From positions 21,546,182 to 21,610,181 of the forward strand of contig NC_088711.1 in the NCBI RefSeq assembly GCF_963576615.1: a DNA stretch of 64,000 nt, in the 5' to 3' direction. The stretch's first letter is position 1; each line of letters starts with the position of its first letter. The position numbers and the translations under genes were made by a program. The stretch comes from Watersipora subatra. Taxonomy: Eukaryota; Bryozoa; Gymnolaemata; Cheilostomatida; Watersiporidae. Under the pieces are notes generated by a model. It did no database searches, was not told where the DNA came from, and was given only the letters and a program-made list of their open reading frames with translations. This document shows positions 1 through 13,300 of the stretch, one piece after another.

Positions 1-653
1 TCAGCGAATTCTAAATGTATTGGTTTGGGATTCGCAATCTCTTGAATTAAAAAGACGTGTCTGTAAAACTTATGGGAATTCTTCTTATGAATCCTCTTTT
101 TCTCTATCATGTCCAGTGAGTGTAGCTGCTTCTATGACATGTGACAAGATTGTTTTTGCTTTGAATCTTGCCCCATATACATTACAAAGCTATAGTGCAT
201 CACAGGTTTTGAAGGAACAAGACAGTCGGGAGCATTCATCTTTAGCACCAGGTCGTGTGTACCCCTGGTAGCTTAAGAAAGTTTCGATACTTAACAGGGT
301 ATTGCATAACACTCTTTAGATCTTGAACCATGTACATCTACAGATTCATAAATAGTCGCAGTGCCATGCAATAGCTGAACTTGCTCTAGCAAATACACTC
401 AGTCATTACCAACACCTGTGACAAAATAGCCTCAAAAAGTATATTAAATAACCTCTCACCAGGTTGCATCTTTGGAAGACGGAAAAGACCGTATCCTTAA
501 AAATGACAGTAGCTGAAGGCTAAGTACAAATTATTCTTTAATGTGTTTATATATTTAGCTCTATACCTCATGTTGGTCACTCTTTATGAGCATTACAAGC
601 ACTATATATATATATATACAAACAAAAATCTAACCAATCGAACTTTCTTGCAG
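1..653. other. No gene recognised; upstream intron or flank of gene A
   Basis: Nothing here resembles a known domain. An 83-codon open stretch at 20-271 has no cysteine pattern, no recognisable motif and no convincing splice sites. A short (TA)n run lies at 603-618. By comparison with gene B this should be intron or decayed upstream sequence of gene A. Confidence 0.4.
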
Positions 654-787
654 TTTTTAGATTGTTTCAAAGAAATTTACTGTAGCTATTACGGTTCCTT
701 TCCTTTCATTCAGTTTACACTTAATGAAGCTGGGGTTAAGTGCCTAGACGGTGTTTGAAACAACTATAGCTAATTTACAGAAGTTAT
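654..787 (+). pseudogene. Frameshifted exon remnant of gene A (post-VWD exon)
   Basis: A good acceptor (TTTCTTGCAG) precedes 654 and a donor (GTATGG) follows 787. The first frame reads DCFKEIYC, matching the C-x5-C spacing of gene B exon 19 (CNDDVLC, 60890-61132), but stops at TGA 756-758. The next frame then reads VFETTIANLQKL, clearly related to VFETVIANVMEL in gene B, and ends in phase 1 as the downstream exon needs. A one-base shift separates the two halves. It may be a dead exon, a sequencing error or an allele; only the last ~30 bases match strongly at the DNA level. Confidence 0.45.
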
Positions 788-1091
788 GTATGGTATGCTG
801 TAATCACTACCTCGCTAAATGTTCTATTAAAGTTTTATTGCACTTTGTGCTAGCCACACTCTTGTCTCATAACAATTTGTTCACACGTTTAACCTTTGGT
901 ACTGAATATTTGCCATGCAATAGGTAACCTGTGGTGAGTATTTTCGGACTGCAGAAGGATTTATTTGTTACTATACTATTTGTTTATGAAGCAGGTGTTC
1001 AGTTTATCAAGCAATTTCCTTTTTTAGTTCTGAAAAACAGCTAAGTAAGGCTAAGAAGTCTAGTACTGACAAATGATCTCTTTTTATACAG

Positions 1092-1305
1092 ATAATGTAC
1101 CACCATTTGTGAAAGGACCAGCAACAATAAATGCAAGCATTAACAACAATGTGACAGTCATGTACACGTATGGCAACCAAGAAGGTCAAAACGGTACAGT
1201 GACACTGAATGTGACTAGTATGCCTGAGGGAGCTCACGTTGTTCATATGGATAACACCTGGATGATGACCTGGAGTCCTACTGATTTTACTCCAGTTACA
1301 CTTAG
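1092..1305 (+). CDS. Gene A exon 1 (visible): post-VWD Ig/cadherin-like domain
   Basis: Acceptor TTTTTATACAG, donor GTGAGT; phase 1 in, phase 2 out. It encodes [13 protein letters not shown] and [13 protein letters not shown], the beta-sandwich-like stretch that follows VWD in MUC4-like proteins, with several N-x-S/T sequons. It differs from gene B exon 20 at only 3 of 214 positions. The following intron holds a TTAA-flanked element and a foldback. Confidence 0.85.
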
Positions 1306-4300
1306 GTGAGTTGTAACTTAAAGGTTGAGTTGCAACAAAATTCACATTACAGTTATTTGGTATCAAAAGATTCACTATGTCTTACTCTGTTGTGTTGTAG
1401 GTGCCAAATATGTGGAAATGTGATTACAAGCTCTTAAAAGCTCAAAAACGAAAAGCTGCCGTAGATTGGAATCCGTTTATTTCTCTGACGTTGTCATTAC
1501 AGTTTGGTTATTGTCTTGTCACGCGATGTTCTCACGTGAATTGAAAGGCCAATAAAAAGCTCAATATAAAACTTATCGTAGCACTAGTTTATGACAAACA
1601 CTTCGGGTTTTACCGAAGACCCTGTATCAAATATAGATGCTCGCTACTTTACAGTTTTGTTTCAGCTTGGTCTAATCGGCAAGTCGTAATAATAATTTCT
1701 GCAGCACTTTTCGATTATCGCAGGTGACCGACAGGCTTGTCATGATTATCAGACAATGATATGTACTCCTTCGAGCTAAGGTTAAAAAATTAAACGAATT
1801 TTTACGGTAAGTTATAAGATATCACTGCTATAAGTGACAGCATTACAATGACGATAAAACAGATCCGTAAGAACAATAGACATGGTTTTATTGAATGCGT
1901 GAAGTATATTTGTGAAAATATTTCGACGAATAAGGTTGCATGAAAGTGTAAACAGAAACCATCTCCCACAACTACGTCACATTTGAGCCGTTTTGGAAAG
2001 AGAATCCAAACTACGGCGATTTCATGTGGCTTCGATTAACTGTTCGTTTTTAGCTTTTAAGAGCTTGTAATCACATTTCCACATATTTTGGACCTACAAC
2101 ACAACAGAGAAAGACATGGTGAATCTTTTGGTATCAAATAACTGTAATGTGAATTTTGTTGCAAGTCAACCTTTAAGTTGTTGGTAGTAGTTGTGCCACT
2201 AAACATTAAATATGGATAATAGAAGTATCTGCATCGACATCTTGTCCAACTTCTCTGAGTGATGAACACCGTGAATAAGTAATAGAAAGTTTGGTAACGG
2301 GGCATCTTAGGTCGGTATAACGCTCATACAACGCATGCGCAACGCACATACAAGGCACTTGCAATGTACAAACATTGTGGATACAACGCGCATACACTAT
2401 CATCACAACGCACATACAACGGTCAATAGAAAATAAATAGAATACTTTGTGTAATGTTTTAGACCTGTTTTATTAACAGACTATAAATATAAATAGAATA
2501 TTGAATAATAATATAATATTATTACTACTATTATTATTACAGATTAATATTATTAATAATATTAATGTGTTAACAGTGTCACATTGTGGCGCATGCGTTG
2601 TTAATTACTTGTGTCGGCGTTGTATCCACAATGTTTGTGCGTTGCAAGTGCCTTGTATGTGCGTTGTGCATGCGTTGTATGCGCGTTGTACCGACCTAAA
2701 ATGCACCGTTACCGAAAGTTTTATTTATCAATATTTAGTGGCAGTAGGAGGGCATCTTGTACAATTATGGTCTATGCTGGGCAACTTTTTAGTCATCTAG
2801 CAAAAATTTTTTGAAGCAAACATTCTTCCCCTGTTGCCTGTCATTGGAAAAAAACAATGCTTATCACCTGCTTTTAATGTTTGTAGCATGTTTGCTGTAA
2901 AGGTTGATTTGGTGGAAAACCGTCAAGCTACCTCCTCTCAACTTAATGTTGGCTTCCGTATCAGTCCAGACTGTGTTAATGGGTCTCCGCAAAAATTTAA
3001 TCGTCTTGCCCCTGGTGGAAATGTGAATGTCCTTTTCCGTATCGTTCAGTGCATCTGTGACCAAGGCTGGGAAGGTAATAAACTAAACATAGTGAGGCAT
3101 TTGATATCATTCAGCAATCTTCTTAGTATGAATCTTCTTAGTATGGAAACTTTTAAGCACACCTGTAATAAATAGTTGTAACTTAATTTGTACCCTCGTT
3201 TCTGTACTTAAGATGACATGTGGAAATTGTTACTGTCAATCAGCTTTGACTATTTCTACAAAATAGCATATGGGTTGCAACAGCATCACAAGCACAGCGG
3301 TCTTAATGGTTATGCCGACTTTTCACTGTTGTGATAGTGCTATGTTGCTGCATGAAAGTTCAGCATGTGTATGGAAAAATATGCTGGCTTCATAACTATT
3401 TCAGGTGAGAGATGTGATGATGATACAGATGGTTGTGCGGACAATCCGTGCAACAATGTAAACTGCACAGATGTGGAAGCAGAGGTTGAGCAAAGAACAA
3501 ACGTGGCATTTCAGTGTGAGAATGTCACATGTGAAGAAGGTTTCACCAAGGAGTTCACTAACTACTGCACCGGTTAGTTTCATTTGGCCTCCTACAATGA
3601 CAACACATGCATGCAAATGTGTTCATGTTAGTGCTGACCAAATGGTTACTACTTATATGATTAGCTATTGAAATTCCTTATTTAAATTAGTATGATTCAC
3701 CACCACTCTATATATACTAGTAATTAAACTAACAATGACTATAACACCAGTACTCTACAGGTAAATGAAAAAGTACAAATAAATGATTAAGTGTAGTAGT
3801 TCAATTACCTTTTCCAAGTTTCTCCAGCTATATGCCTCCTTCATATATCAATTATATATATTTATGTATATATAAATGAGATGCATTTATAAAATATATA
3901 TACCGTATTTTTCTGACTATTAGCCGCTACTTTTTTTTATTTTAGATGTTTTGAGCCATGCGGCTTATTTAGAGGCTGCGGCTATTTTGTGGTTTTTTCT
4001 TTCACCGCTAGGGCCGCATTGACTGAAATCTCTGGCTAGCGCGCCTACAGCGGTGAAAGAAAAAACAAAACGATGCCTGACGGTACTGTTCCGTTAGGTA
4101 CTGGGTTTAAAAGCGGCGGATAATACAGCACAATGCCTAACAGCACTGTTCCGTTTTAACCAACAAAGTTGCTGCTGTATTAAAAAGCACTATTGGCACT
4201 AAAAAGTCACTAAAAGCCTCCTAGTCTCCAATTTTGATGATTTTTTAATATGTTATTGCCCATGTTGAGAAGCACTCAAATCCCAAACTTTGATCTTCTA

Positions 4301-7300
4301 GGGTCATCGGTTCAGGTGCTATGAGGATTTGAACTTTGACCATTTGTCGCCTGAGTTTGAGGGCATAGCACATCTACGTAGCTGACTTTAGACTCATATA
4401 AATTCAAGAATATACAAGTTAAAGGTCTAGGTTTTTTCTGTGTCCACACACAATTTCCATATTTACACAAACAAATAGGTTTGAAATTTTTTGGATGAAT
4501 AATGTGGGAGATAACCTCGACCAAAATTGACCAAAAATACTATTTTAGCGACTATTCAAAAGCAATTGTCACCCTTAACATATAATTTGATATTGTTTCT
4601 GTTGATACTTAGGATTTTCTCCAGGCCTCAGCTATCCAAAACTAGTCTCATCTTCTCTGTAGATGCATCGGGTCAGCGTCTAGAAGTCATACAAGATGAA
4701 CGTCTTTGTCGAAATACTGCAAAAGTAGAGGTCAAGGTCAACCTGTGGTGTCAACAAAGTCACATATTTTTCCTCATGTTTTACACCAATTAACATATGC
4801 AGATTTCATTAAAACCATCAAAAGTTTGTGTTTCAGACTGTAAAATGCTTAAAATTGAGTTCCAAATGCCCTCCAAACACCTTTGTAAATCGCCTCAATT
4901 AAATGAGATTATCCCCCCTTGTCAAGGTTTAACTTGGCTGATTATTATCCTATCAAGTTCAAGTTTGCTGTGTGCTTGTGGTTTGAGATTGTGATAGTAA
5001 TGAGCCATAAAATATTTTCTTAATTTACATTCCTCATTGTTATCCATTGTTGCAGCTTCAAATGCATATGTTTTTCCTGAGTTGGTGGTAGATGGCGGCG
5101 CCACAGCTAATAGAACATGTTCTTGTGGTACCCAGCAGATGTCAGCTCGCTTTGGCCATGTGAAACTGTTTGTTGAGCTTTTGTCCATGAATCTCACATT
5201 AACATCATCGTTCTCTTGATCAAAGCCAATTGCCATTCCCATATACCACCAACCATCATATATACAGGCCAGATATTGTCCAGGTTGAGGTTTTAAGGTA
5301 TTGCTGGTAACATGTGAGTCTTCAGTCTTCCCAACGTTGCATCCTTGTAGCATACATATTTCATCAACCAGTGGTGAAAGTTTGCAAACTTCAATGGCTG
5401 TTCTACTGAATGGCTTGAACCAGTGCTAGTCCCGACAACCAATGACTCGTTGTGCTGTTTTGAACCTTGGTTCCAAAATCGCTGCTTGTTCTGCAACTTC
5501 TTCAGTGGATACATAAAAGACCTCCACCCCAGCAATGTTTTCTCTAGCATATTTGTACAGTTGCTCAGCACTGAGCAGTCTTTCTTTCCCTGACTTAACT
5601 AGCATGTAGCTGCTTGGAGTGACGGGTGGCCAGTCTCTTGGTTACCCCGCCAATCCTATCGCACAGACCTTTTCCATGTGAAGGGGCAAAGAAGCTCCAA
5701 GATGCTGTAAGATTGAAATCAAGCTCATGGTGACATGAGTTGGCAAATTTTTTGTAATTCTTGTATTGGGCACCAGATCCATCACTGAGATCCATAACAT
5801 ACATACATTCCAGAGAACGCTCTCTAAAATGTATACATACATTACAGAGAACGCTCATCAGATTCATCAAAGAAAATCTACTTCAAGTGACTCATGTGAA
5901 CTATTTCAGTGATGGATCTGGTGCCCAATACAAGAATTACAAGAACTTTGCCAACTTATGTCACCATGAGCTTGATTTCAATCTTACAGCATCTTGGAGC
6001 TCCTTTGCCACCTCACATGGAAAAGGTCTGTGCGATGGGATTGGCGGGGTAGTCAAGAGTCTGGCCACCCATCACTCCAAGCAGCTAGTTAAGTCAAGGA
6101 AAGAAAGACTGCTCAGTGCTGAGCAACTGTACAAGTATGCTAGTGAAAGCATTGCTGGGGTGGAGGTGTTTTATGTACCCACTGAAGAAGTCGCAGAACA
6201 AGCAGCGATTTTGGAACCAAGGTTCAAAGCAGCACGACGAGTCATTGGTGGTCGGGATTAGCACTGGTTCAAGCCATTCAGTAGAACAGCCATTGAAGTT
6301 TGCAAACTTTTGCCACTAGTTGATGAAAAATGTATGCTACAAGGATGCAACGTTGGGAAGACTGATGACTCACATGTTACCAGCAATACCTTAAAACCTC
6401 AACCTGGACAATATCTGGCCTGTATATATGATGGTCGGTGATATATGGGGATGGCAATTGGCTTTGATCAAGAGAACAATGATGTTAATGTGAGATTCAT
6501 GGACAAAGGCTCAACAAACAGTTTCACATGGCCAAAGCGAGATGACATTTGCTAGGTACCACAAGAGTATGTTCTATTAGCTGTGGCGCCGCCATCTACC
6601 ACCAACTCGGGCAAAACATATGCATTTGAAGCTACAACAATGGATAACATTGAGGAATGTAAGTTAAGAAAATATTTTAAGGCTCATTTCTATCACAATC
6701 ACAAACCACAAGCACACAGCAAATTTGAACTTGATAGGATAATAATCAGCCGAGTTAAAGCTTAACAAGAGGAGATAATCTCATTTAATTGAGGCGATTT
6801 ACAAAGGTGTTTGGAGGGCATTTGGAACTCAATTTCTAGCATTTTACAGTCTGAAACACAAATTTTTGATGGTTTTAATGAAATCTGCATATGTTAAATA
6901 GTGTAAAACATGAGAAAAATGTGTGACTTTGTTGAAACCACAGGTTGACCTTGACCTCTGCTTTTGCAGTATTTCGACAAAGACATTCATGTTGTATGGT
7001 TTCTAGATGCTGACCCGATGCATCTACAGAGAAGATGAGACTGGTTTTGGATAGCTGAGGCCTAGAGGAATCCAGAGATATCAACAGAAACAATGGCAAA
7101 TTATATGTTAGGAATGATAATTGCTTTGAATAGTCGCTAAAATACCATTTTCGGTCATTTTTGGTTGGAGTTATCTCCCACATTATTCATCCGAAAAATT
7201 TCAAATCTATTTGTTTGTGTAAATATGGAAATTGTGTGTGGACGCAAAAAAAACCTAGACCTTTAACTTGTATATTCTTGAATTTATATGAGTCTAAAGT

Positions 7301-10300
7301 CAGCTAGATGTGCTATGCCCTAAACTCAGGCGACAAATGGTCAAAGTTCAAATCCTCATAGCACCTGAACCGATGACCCTAGAAGATCAAAATTTGGGAT
7401 TTGAGTGTTTTTCAACATGGGCAATAACATATTAAAAAATCATCAAAATCTGAGACTAGGAGGTTTTTTTCAGTTACACTTGGTAAATTCTATGCCTATT
7501 ATGAGTTCTGCAGCCTATACATAAGGTGCGGCTTATGTATTGTTTTATTATCGGTTTTTAAAAATAAAGCGGATGTGGCTTTTATAAGGGTGCGGTTAAT
7601 AGTCCGGAAAATACGGTAGATAAAATGTATTTATGAAATATATATATAATGTATATGTGTATATATGTATTTCATTAATAAAGAGGGAATTTGTGATTCT
7701 AAATAATAGATGAAACAAAAGATGTGTGTTTAGTGAGGGTTTTTTACAACTTTATTTCATCTATTATTTAAGATCACAGCTTTGCCTCTTTTTTTATTAA
7801 TGATATACACTATATATAACTTATATGTATCATTAATATTATATATATAAGATACTACACGATATTACATATACATGTATTATTAGATATATATCTTTAT
7901 TAATGATATATGTAATAAATGCTTTGGAGATAAAAGTAATGAGAATAGATAAAGCCTTTCTCCAGTAAATGATCTACGGCTATTGTGGCAGTTGCATATC
8001 ACATGCTAACTGATAAATTAAATTATAATTTTTGTAGCAATTAAATGAATGTTTCAATCCTTTTCGGTATTTGTCTTGACATTTATGATGATTTACCAAC
8101 TTTAAAAATCAATCATTTCGCAACGTATGGTTTTTGTGCTCACACAAGGAAGATCTATTTTAATATAAAATATGAGGAACATGAGAAACTATGTCCGTTA
8201 CGATGTTATAGTTAATTAACCAAAACGTAGTGTGATATAGTTTATCATAGTCAATATCTTTTGTTGCTCGTGTGCAGTCCTACTTACATTTGTCATTTAT
8301 TTATCAATATGATTGTATAGAGAAACTTTACATGAATTGTGTTATATATATTTTAGACATAAATGAGTGTGTTAGAGGACACTCATGTGAGAGTGATTAC
8401 CTGTGTGTCAACGTACCAGGCAGCTTCTTTTGCAACTGTCTCCCCGGTTATGTCAAGGAGGGTGAAGCTTGTATAGACATAGGTAAGCTTTCGTAATATA
8501 CATGTGCAAAGTGCCTTGCTTTAGTTTGTACTCTTCCAATTTCAAAATTAAAAATGTATTCTATTGTTGATGACATGTATGCTGTAGACGAGTGTACTGC
8601 AAACATGGACACATGCAGTGATATCTGCCACAATACGAATGGCTCTTTCGAGTGCTCCTGCTTTTCTGGTGCCAGCCTTAAGGAGGATAATGTCACTTGT
8701 GAAGTTTTGGTTGCGTCAGGTAGGTTTAGTTTACAATCTCATTTTAAGAACTTGACAAGCAGCATTATTTTATGACTAGGCTATTATCAACCTATGCTTA
8801 GACTTGCTAAATGCTATGCTAAGTTTATAGTTTTTGATGAATTAAGGCACCGCTTGTTCATGTATTTTTGTTTGTTGGTAGTCAGCAGCATCTACGTGTG
8901 TGTCTGGTTTTTACATATGAACTCTGACAAAAATATAATTCCTAACATTTACAGGCTCATTGTGTGGCGGCGAGTATAATTGCAGCTATGCTTGCTCAAA
9001 CAGCACAGATGGGGGTGAAGTTTGTGTTTGTCCTCGAGACAAGATGGTGGATCCAGCAGACAACTCTACTTGTATAGGTAGGTTATCATAATCTATATAC
9101 ATATATTTCTCAAAGTTTGTTTGTTTGTTTGAATATCTGTCCATCTGTCTGGCTATTAAAGTCTTGGAATTGAAATTTCACATTGGGATGGAGTTGATTT
9201 CACGGATATTGCAACCACAAGTTTTAAATCCACACGCTCTACTACTGAGCTATGCAAAGCATATTTATCCAAGACATTATCATAATATGATAATACGTCA
9301 TTAGCGTGTACATACGCTATACGCTATGTTATACCGTATAGCGTATGCACACGCTAAATGACGTATTATTTGAAACTCTATGAATTCTATTTACTCTGAA
9401 ACACGATTCTTTTTTGTGTTTTCTTGAACTTATATTTTAAGATTTTTGTAAGGTTCAATAGCTATACCGCGGTCAAGGCCAATTTTCTTTGTGGGCATGT
9501 ATGTTATCTCCGTAAAAAGAGCCTTTACATTCTCTTTCTGCTCGGGCAGACAAAGACAGTACGGTATCTCATTTTTATATTTGTACCACTATTGAGAGGT
9601 ACCAGTATCGTCGTATTCAAAGTTTTGTTGGCTAGTTTCTGATGGAACAGTAACCTGTTTTATATACGCACGCACACACACACTTCTATGCAAGAATTGT
9701 TAATATTAATTCAACATATTCAGAATTTTTATTTTGTTTTCTCAGTTCGTATTAATTATCATATTATTTCGTATCATTACCGAATCATCTATTATTGTAA
9801 TCATAGCAGAACAGACTTAATTTAGCTATTAGTTGCTAATTATTTCACATTTACATTTAAACCCTTTTATAGTTGTTTAATTTTTTTTAATTTATTTGAC
9901 CTGCACAAAACATTTTCCTCGTGATATCAAGTTTGAAAGTTACAGTTGTTTGACAAAGTTTGAAAACCTTTACAGTTGTTATTTTCTCTCTTAATTTATT
10001 TCAACTACACAAAACACTTTTCTCATGATATGAAGTTTGAAAGTTAGAATGGTAAATGTTGTTACACGATAAATATAAATAACTTTTCTGTCTAAAGACT
10101 TTTTTATTACCCGGGCAACACCGGGCATTCATCTAGGCGTTTCATATATTTCTGTGCACGCATTAGTAGGGCTTGTATTTCATATTACACATCTTAGGGC
10201 TGAAGAGTTGCCTTCTCTAAGAAATATATTTTTCTTTCACAGATTTTAATGAGTGCCTAAACGCGAATGATAATGCATGTGACGCATCAACAGGAGCTCA

Positions 10301-13300
10301 ATGTCAAGATCTATTAGATGGTTACAACTGCACCTGTAGCATTGGCTATCATCTATCTGAGACTGGCTTCACCTGTGAGAGTACGTGGCCACTAAGTTTG
10401 TCGTACCACTGACCTCATTGCATGTAATTTTATTCTTATAAGTTTATTAAAATTGCCATATTAATCGTTCTGCTTACAACCCATGACTTGACTAGATGTT
10501 TAATTGTAGAGTGCTCATATGGGAGATATGGTGAGGGCTGCTCACAAGCATGCGGCTGCGCTGATCGGGCCGGCAGGTGTGACCACATTATTGGATGCAC
10601 AGAGTGTAGACCTGGCTGGACAGGAGACCAGTGTGATTACAACTTGGATGAGTGCACCTTCAATGACCCATGCCCTGACAACTTTGATGTATGCGGTGAT
10701 ATACCATATTTACAAGGAGCAGTCAGGGTTGTGCCAATTAGTAGACATTTGGCATGCAGCTGTTAAGTTTTAACAAATAGGGAAATAACATGCACACACC
10801 TTAGTTTATCCATTATCAAAATTACTGTAAAACCTCTAATTGACCGTCACTGTGAGAGAAGGGTTGAAAATTAGAGCACCGCCCTCTAATTGATCGCCAC
10901 CTCCATTTGAGCACCACTTTGAAAATTTTTGATTTTTACGAACACGTAATATTAAATTATCAGTGTAAAAGTTTCCACTAAATCGTATTAACAATGAATT
11001 GTTACATGAATAACAATTCTCTCGTTGTCCAAATTCAAAGTTTTTTTCTTTTTTGTTAAAACTTTGAATGCAACAGCATAAAAATAAGGAATGACTGTCT
11101 CAGACTAATAGCAGTTGCTTTTTCCTTTGATACTTCGAAGTGCAGTGTATAAAAAATGGTTTACATTTACGGTGGTAGACGAACGACTTGTTTTAGGCTA
11201 AAGGTTGCGTTTAGCGAGAAAAACATTTACACATTGCATTTGTACTAAATGCGTTACGTAAAAGTTTTTTTTTGCCAAAAAATTGTTTGGACGCTAATAT
11301 TGACTAGTTCAGCTGTGCAGAAAAATAGTTGAAGTCAAAAGACATTGTGGAAGGTATTGGACAACCAGAAGATGTTCTTTCCATCGCAAGCAACAATCAG
11401 AACGCAGCTGTCTGAGCAAACGATGCAAATATTTTTGTTTTAAAATCGTTAATTTTTGTTTCTGCATGTATTATAAGTATGGCTGGTTTACGTCACTTGT
11501 TGGTGAATATATATTTGTAGCATTTGATGGATTATCACTATAAAACTTATAAATTAGCAGATTTATAGCATATTGTTTATTGGCATCTTTGCGGCTATCT
11601 CAACACGGCTTACAATGGATCGATGGATTACACAGAAAATAAAAATGAATTTTCTGTGTAAAGATTACTACCCAGGCACCGATGGGCATTTATCTTGTCT
11701 ACATACATAAACGGGGGGGGTGTGTCTGTCGTTAATATGTCCAGTTATGACGATAAAATTTTAGGAGCAAAAAAACCGCTTCATACTGGATTTAAATTCC
11801 AAAACCCATAAATGCAAGAAATCGGAAATATATATATATAAATTTTTCAATTCTTGTATTTATGGGTTTTGGAATTTAAATCCAGTATGAAGCGGTTTTT
11901 TTGCTCCTAAAATGTAATAAAAAGGTCTTTGAAAAGAAAACAAAATTTCTAACATTAAAAAAAATTTGTTGTTCTAAGCAGTTGAAGCTTTTTCTTTTGC
12001 TCCTAGAATTTTTGCTCCTAAAATTTTATATATATATATATATATACTAGCTGTACTACTCGGCGTTGCCCGAGTAATAAAAAGGTCTTTGAAAAGAGAA
12101 ACAAATTTGTTTAACATTCAAAAAAATTTGTTGTTCTAACTTTCAAACTACATATTGTAAGAAAAGTGTCGTTGTGTAGAAGTGTATTTGTGTAGTTGAA
12201 ATAAATTAAAAGTGATGATAAAAACAACTGTAAAGGTTTTTAAACTTTGTCAAACAACTGTAATTTTCAAACTTCATAACATGAAAGAAATGTTTTGCTG
12301 AAATAAATTAGGAGGAAAAATAAAAATGTAAAGATGTTTAAATGTAAATTTAAAATTATTAGCAAGTAATGGCTAAAAGTAAAGTAAGTCTGTTTTGCTA
12401 TGATTACAATGAAAAATTATTTGGTAATTAATTATATAATGTTAGTTTGTTTCAATGTTGTTTCAAAGTATCGTAGGCTATAGTTCTACATAGAGTGGTA
12501 TAGAAGCCCATAGTAATTATCTAATGCAATCGCCTCCTGGTAAAATCATCATCATTAAAAATAGTAACAAAATATTATGTTAACCTTAGTAACTATAGGT
12601 ACCTACAATGACTTTAGTGCATTTTGGGGGTAATGATCTGCAAAATAATATAATATTATTATGTACACATGGAAAGTTCTTACCTTTGAAACAGACGTGT
12701 AACATAAACGCTGAATCTAACTTAAAGTAATTTAGGTAGTTTACTAAACAGATACTTTAAGGAAGTTTTAGCATGTATTTTATTAAACTTCAAACTTTCA
12801 ACTGAAATTTTATCATTTATCCGTTTGCGAATCCGTTTTTACCATAACGGATACCACTGAACCCGCCATAGCAAGCAACGTATATCTCTTAATAGTGTAT
12901 AAAATCAGTACACGAATCTCCAAATTTTGATTTCAAAAGAAATTATTGTCAATGTCGTTTAGCAGAAAAAATTTTCCCAAACTAAAAATAAAGAAGAAGC
13001 ATCGTATTTCATAGAGTTAGGCAAAAAATTTTTATAACCGGGGTATCGTAATGCGTGGACCCAAGGCTCAAATAATACGCCATTTAGCGTGTGCATACGG
13101 TATACCATATGATAGTGCCTTTGATCAATACGGTTTGTGTAGCTCAGTGGTAGAGCGCTTGGATTTAAACTTGCTGTTGCAATCTCCATGAGTTCAAGTC
13201 CATCATATGGTGGAATTCTCAGTTCCAAGATTTTAATAGCTGTAGTTGGACAAACACACAGACAGACGAACTTTGGGAAATAACTGTGGGTTAACTGTAA

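Larger units (their letters stand above)
3903..7616. mobile_element. Giant inverted-duplicated DNA transposon (3.7 kb palindrome)
   Basis: Termini CCGTATTTTTCTGACTATTA and, on the other strand, CCGTATTTTCCGGACTATTA, flanked by TA on each side. The two halves are inverted copies of about 1.85 kb around a spacer near 5790-5905. Both arms carry the same 3' half of a transposase-like gene reading outward, so both ends derive from one original terminus. Flanking AT-rich sequence is similar on both sides, so the exact target duplication is uncertain. Confidence 0.85.

Noticed and set aside
20..271. 83-codon open frame at the left edge
   Set aside because: No motif, no cysteine pattern and no splice sites matching the phase of gene A.
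13134..13208. Candidate tRNA gene
   Set aside because: A and B boxes are present but the acceptor stem does not pair and the same sequence recurs as a repeat at 9108-9400; it is a tRNA-like repeat.
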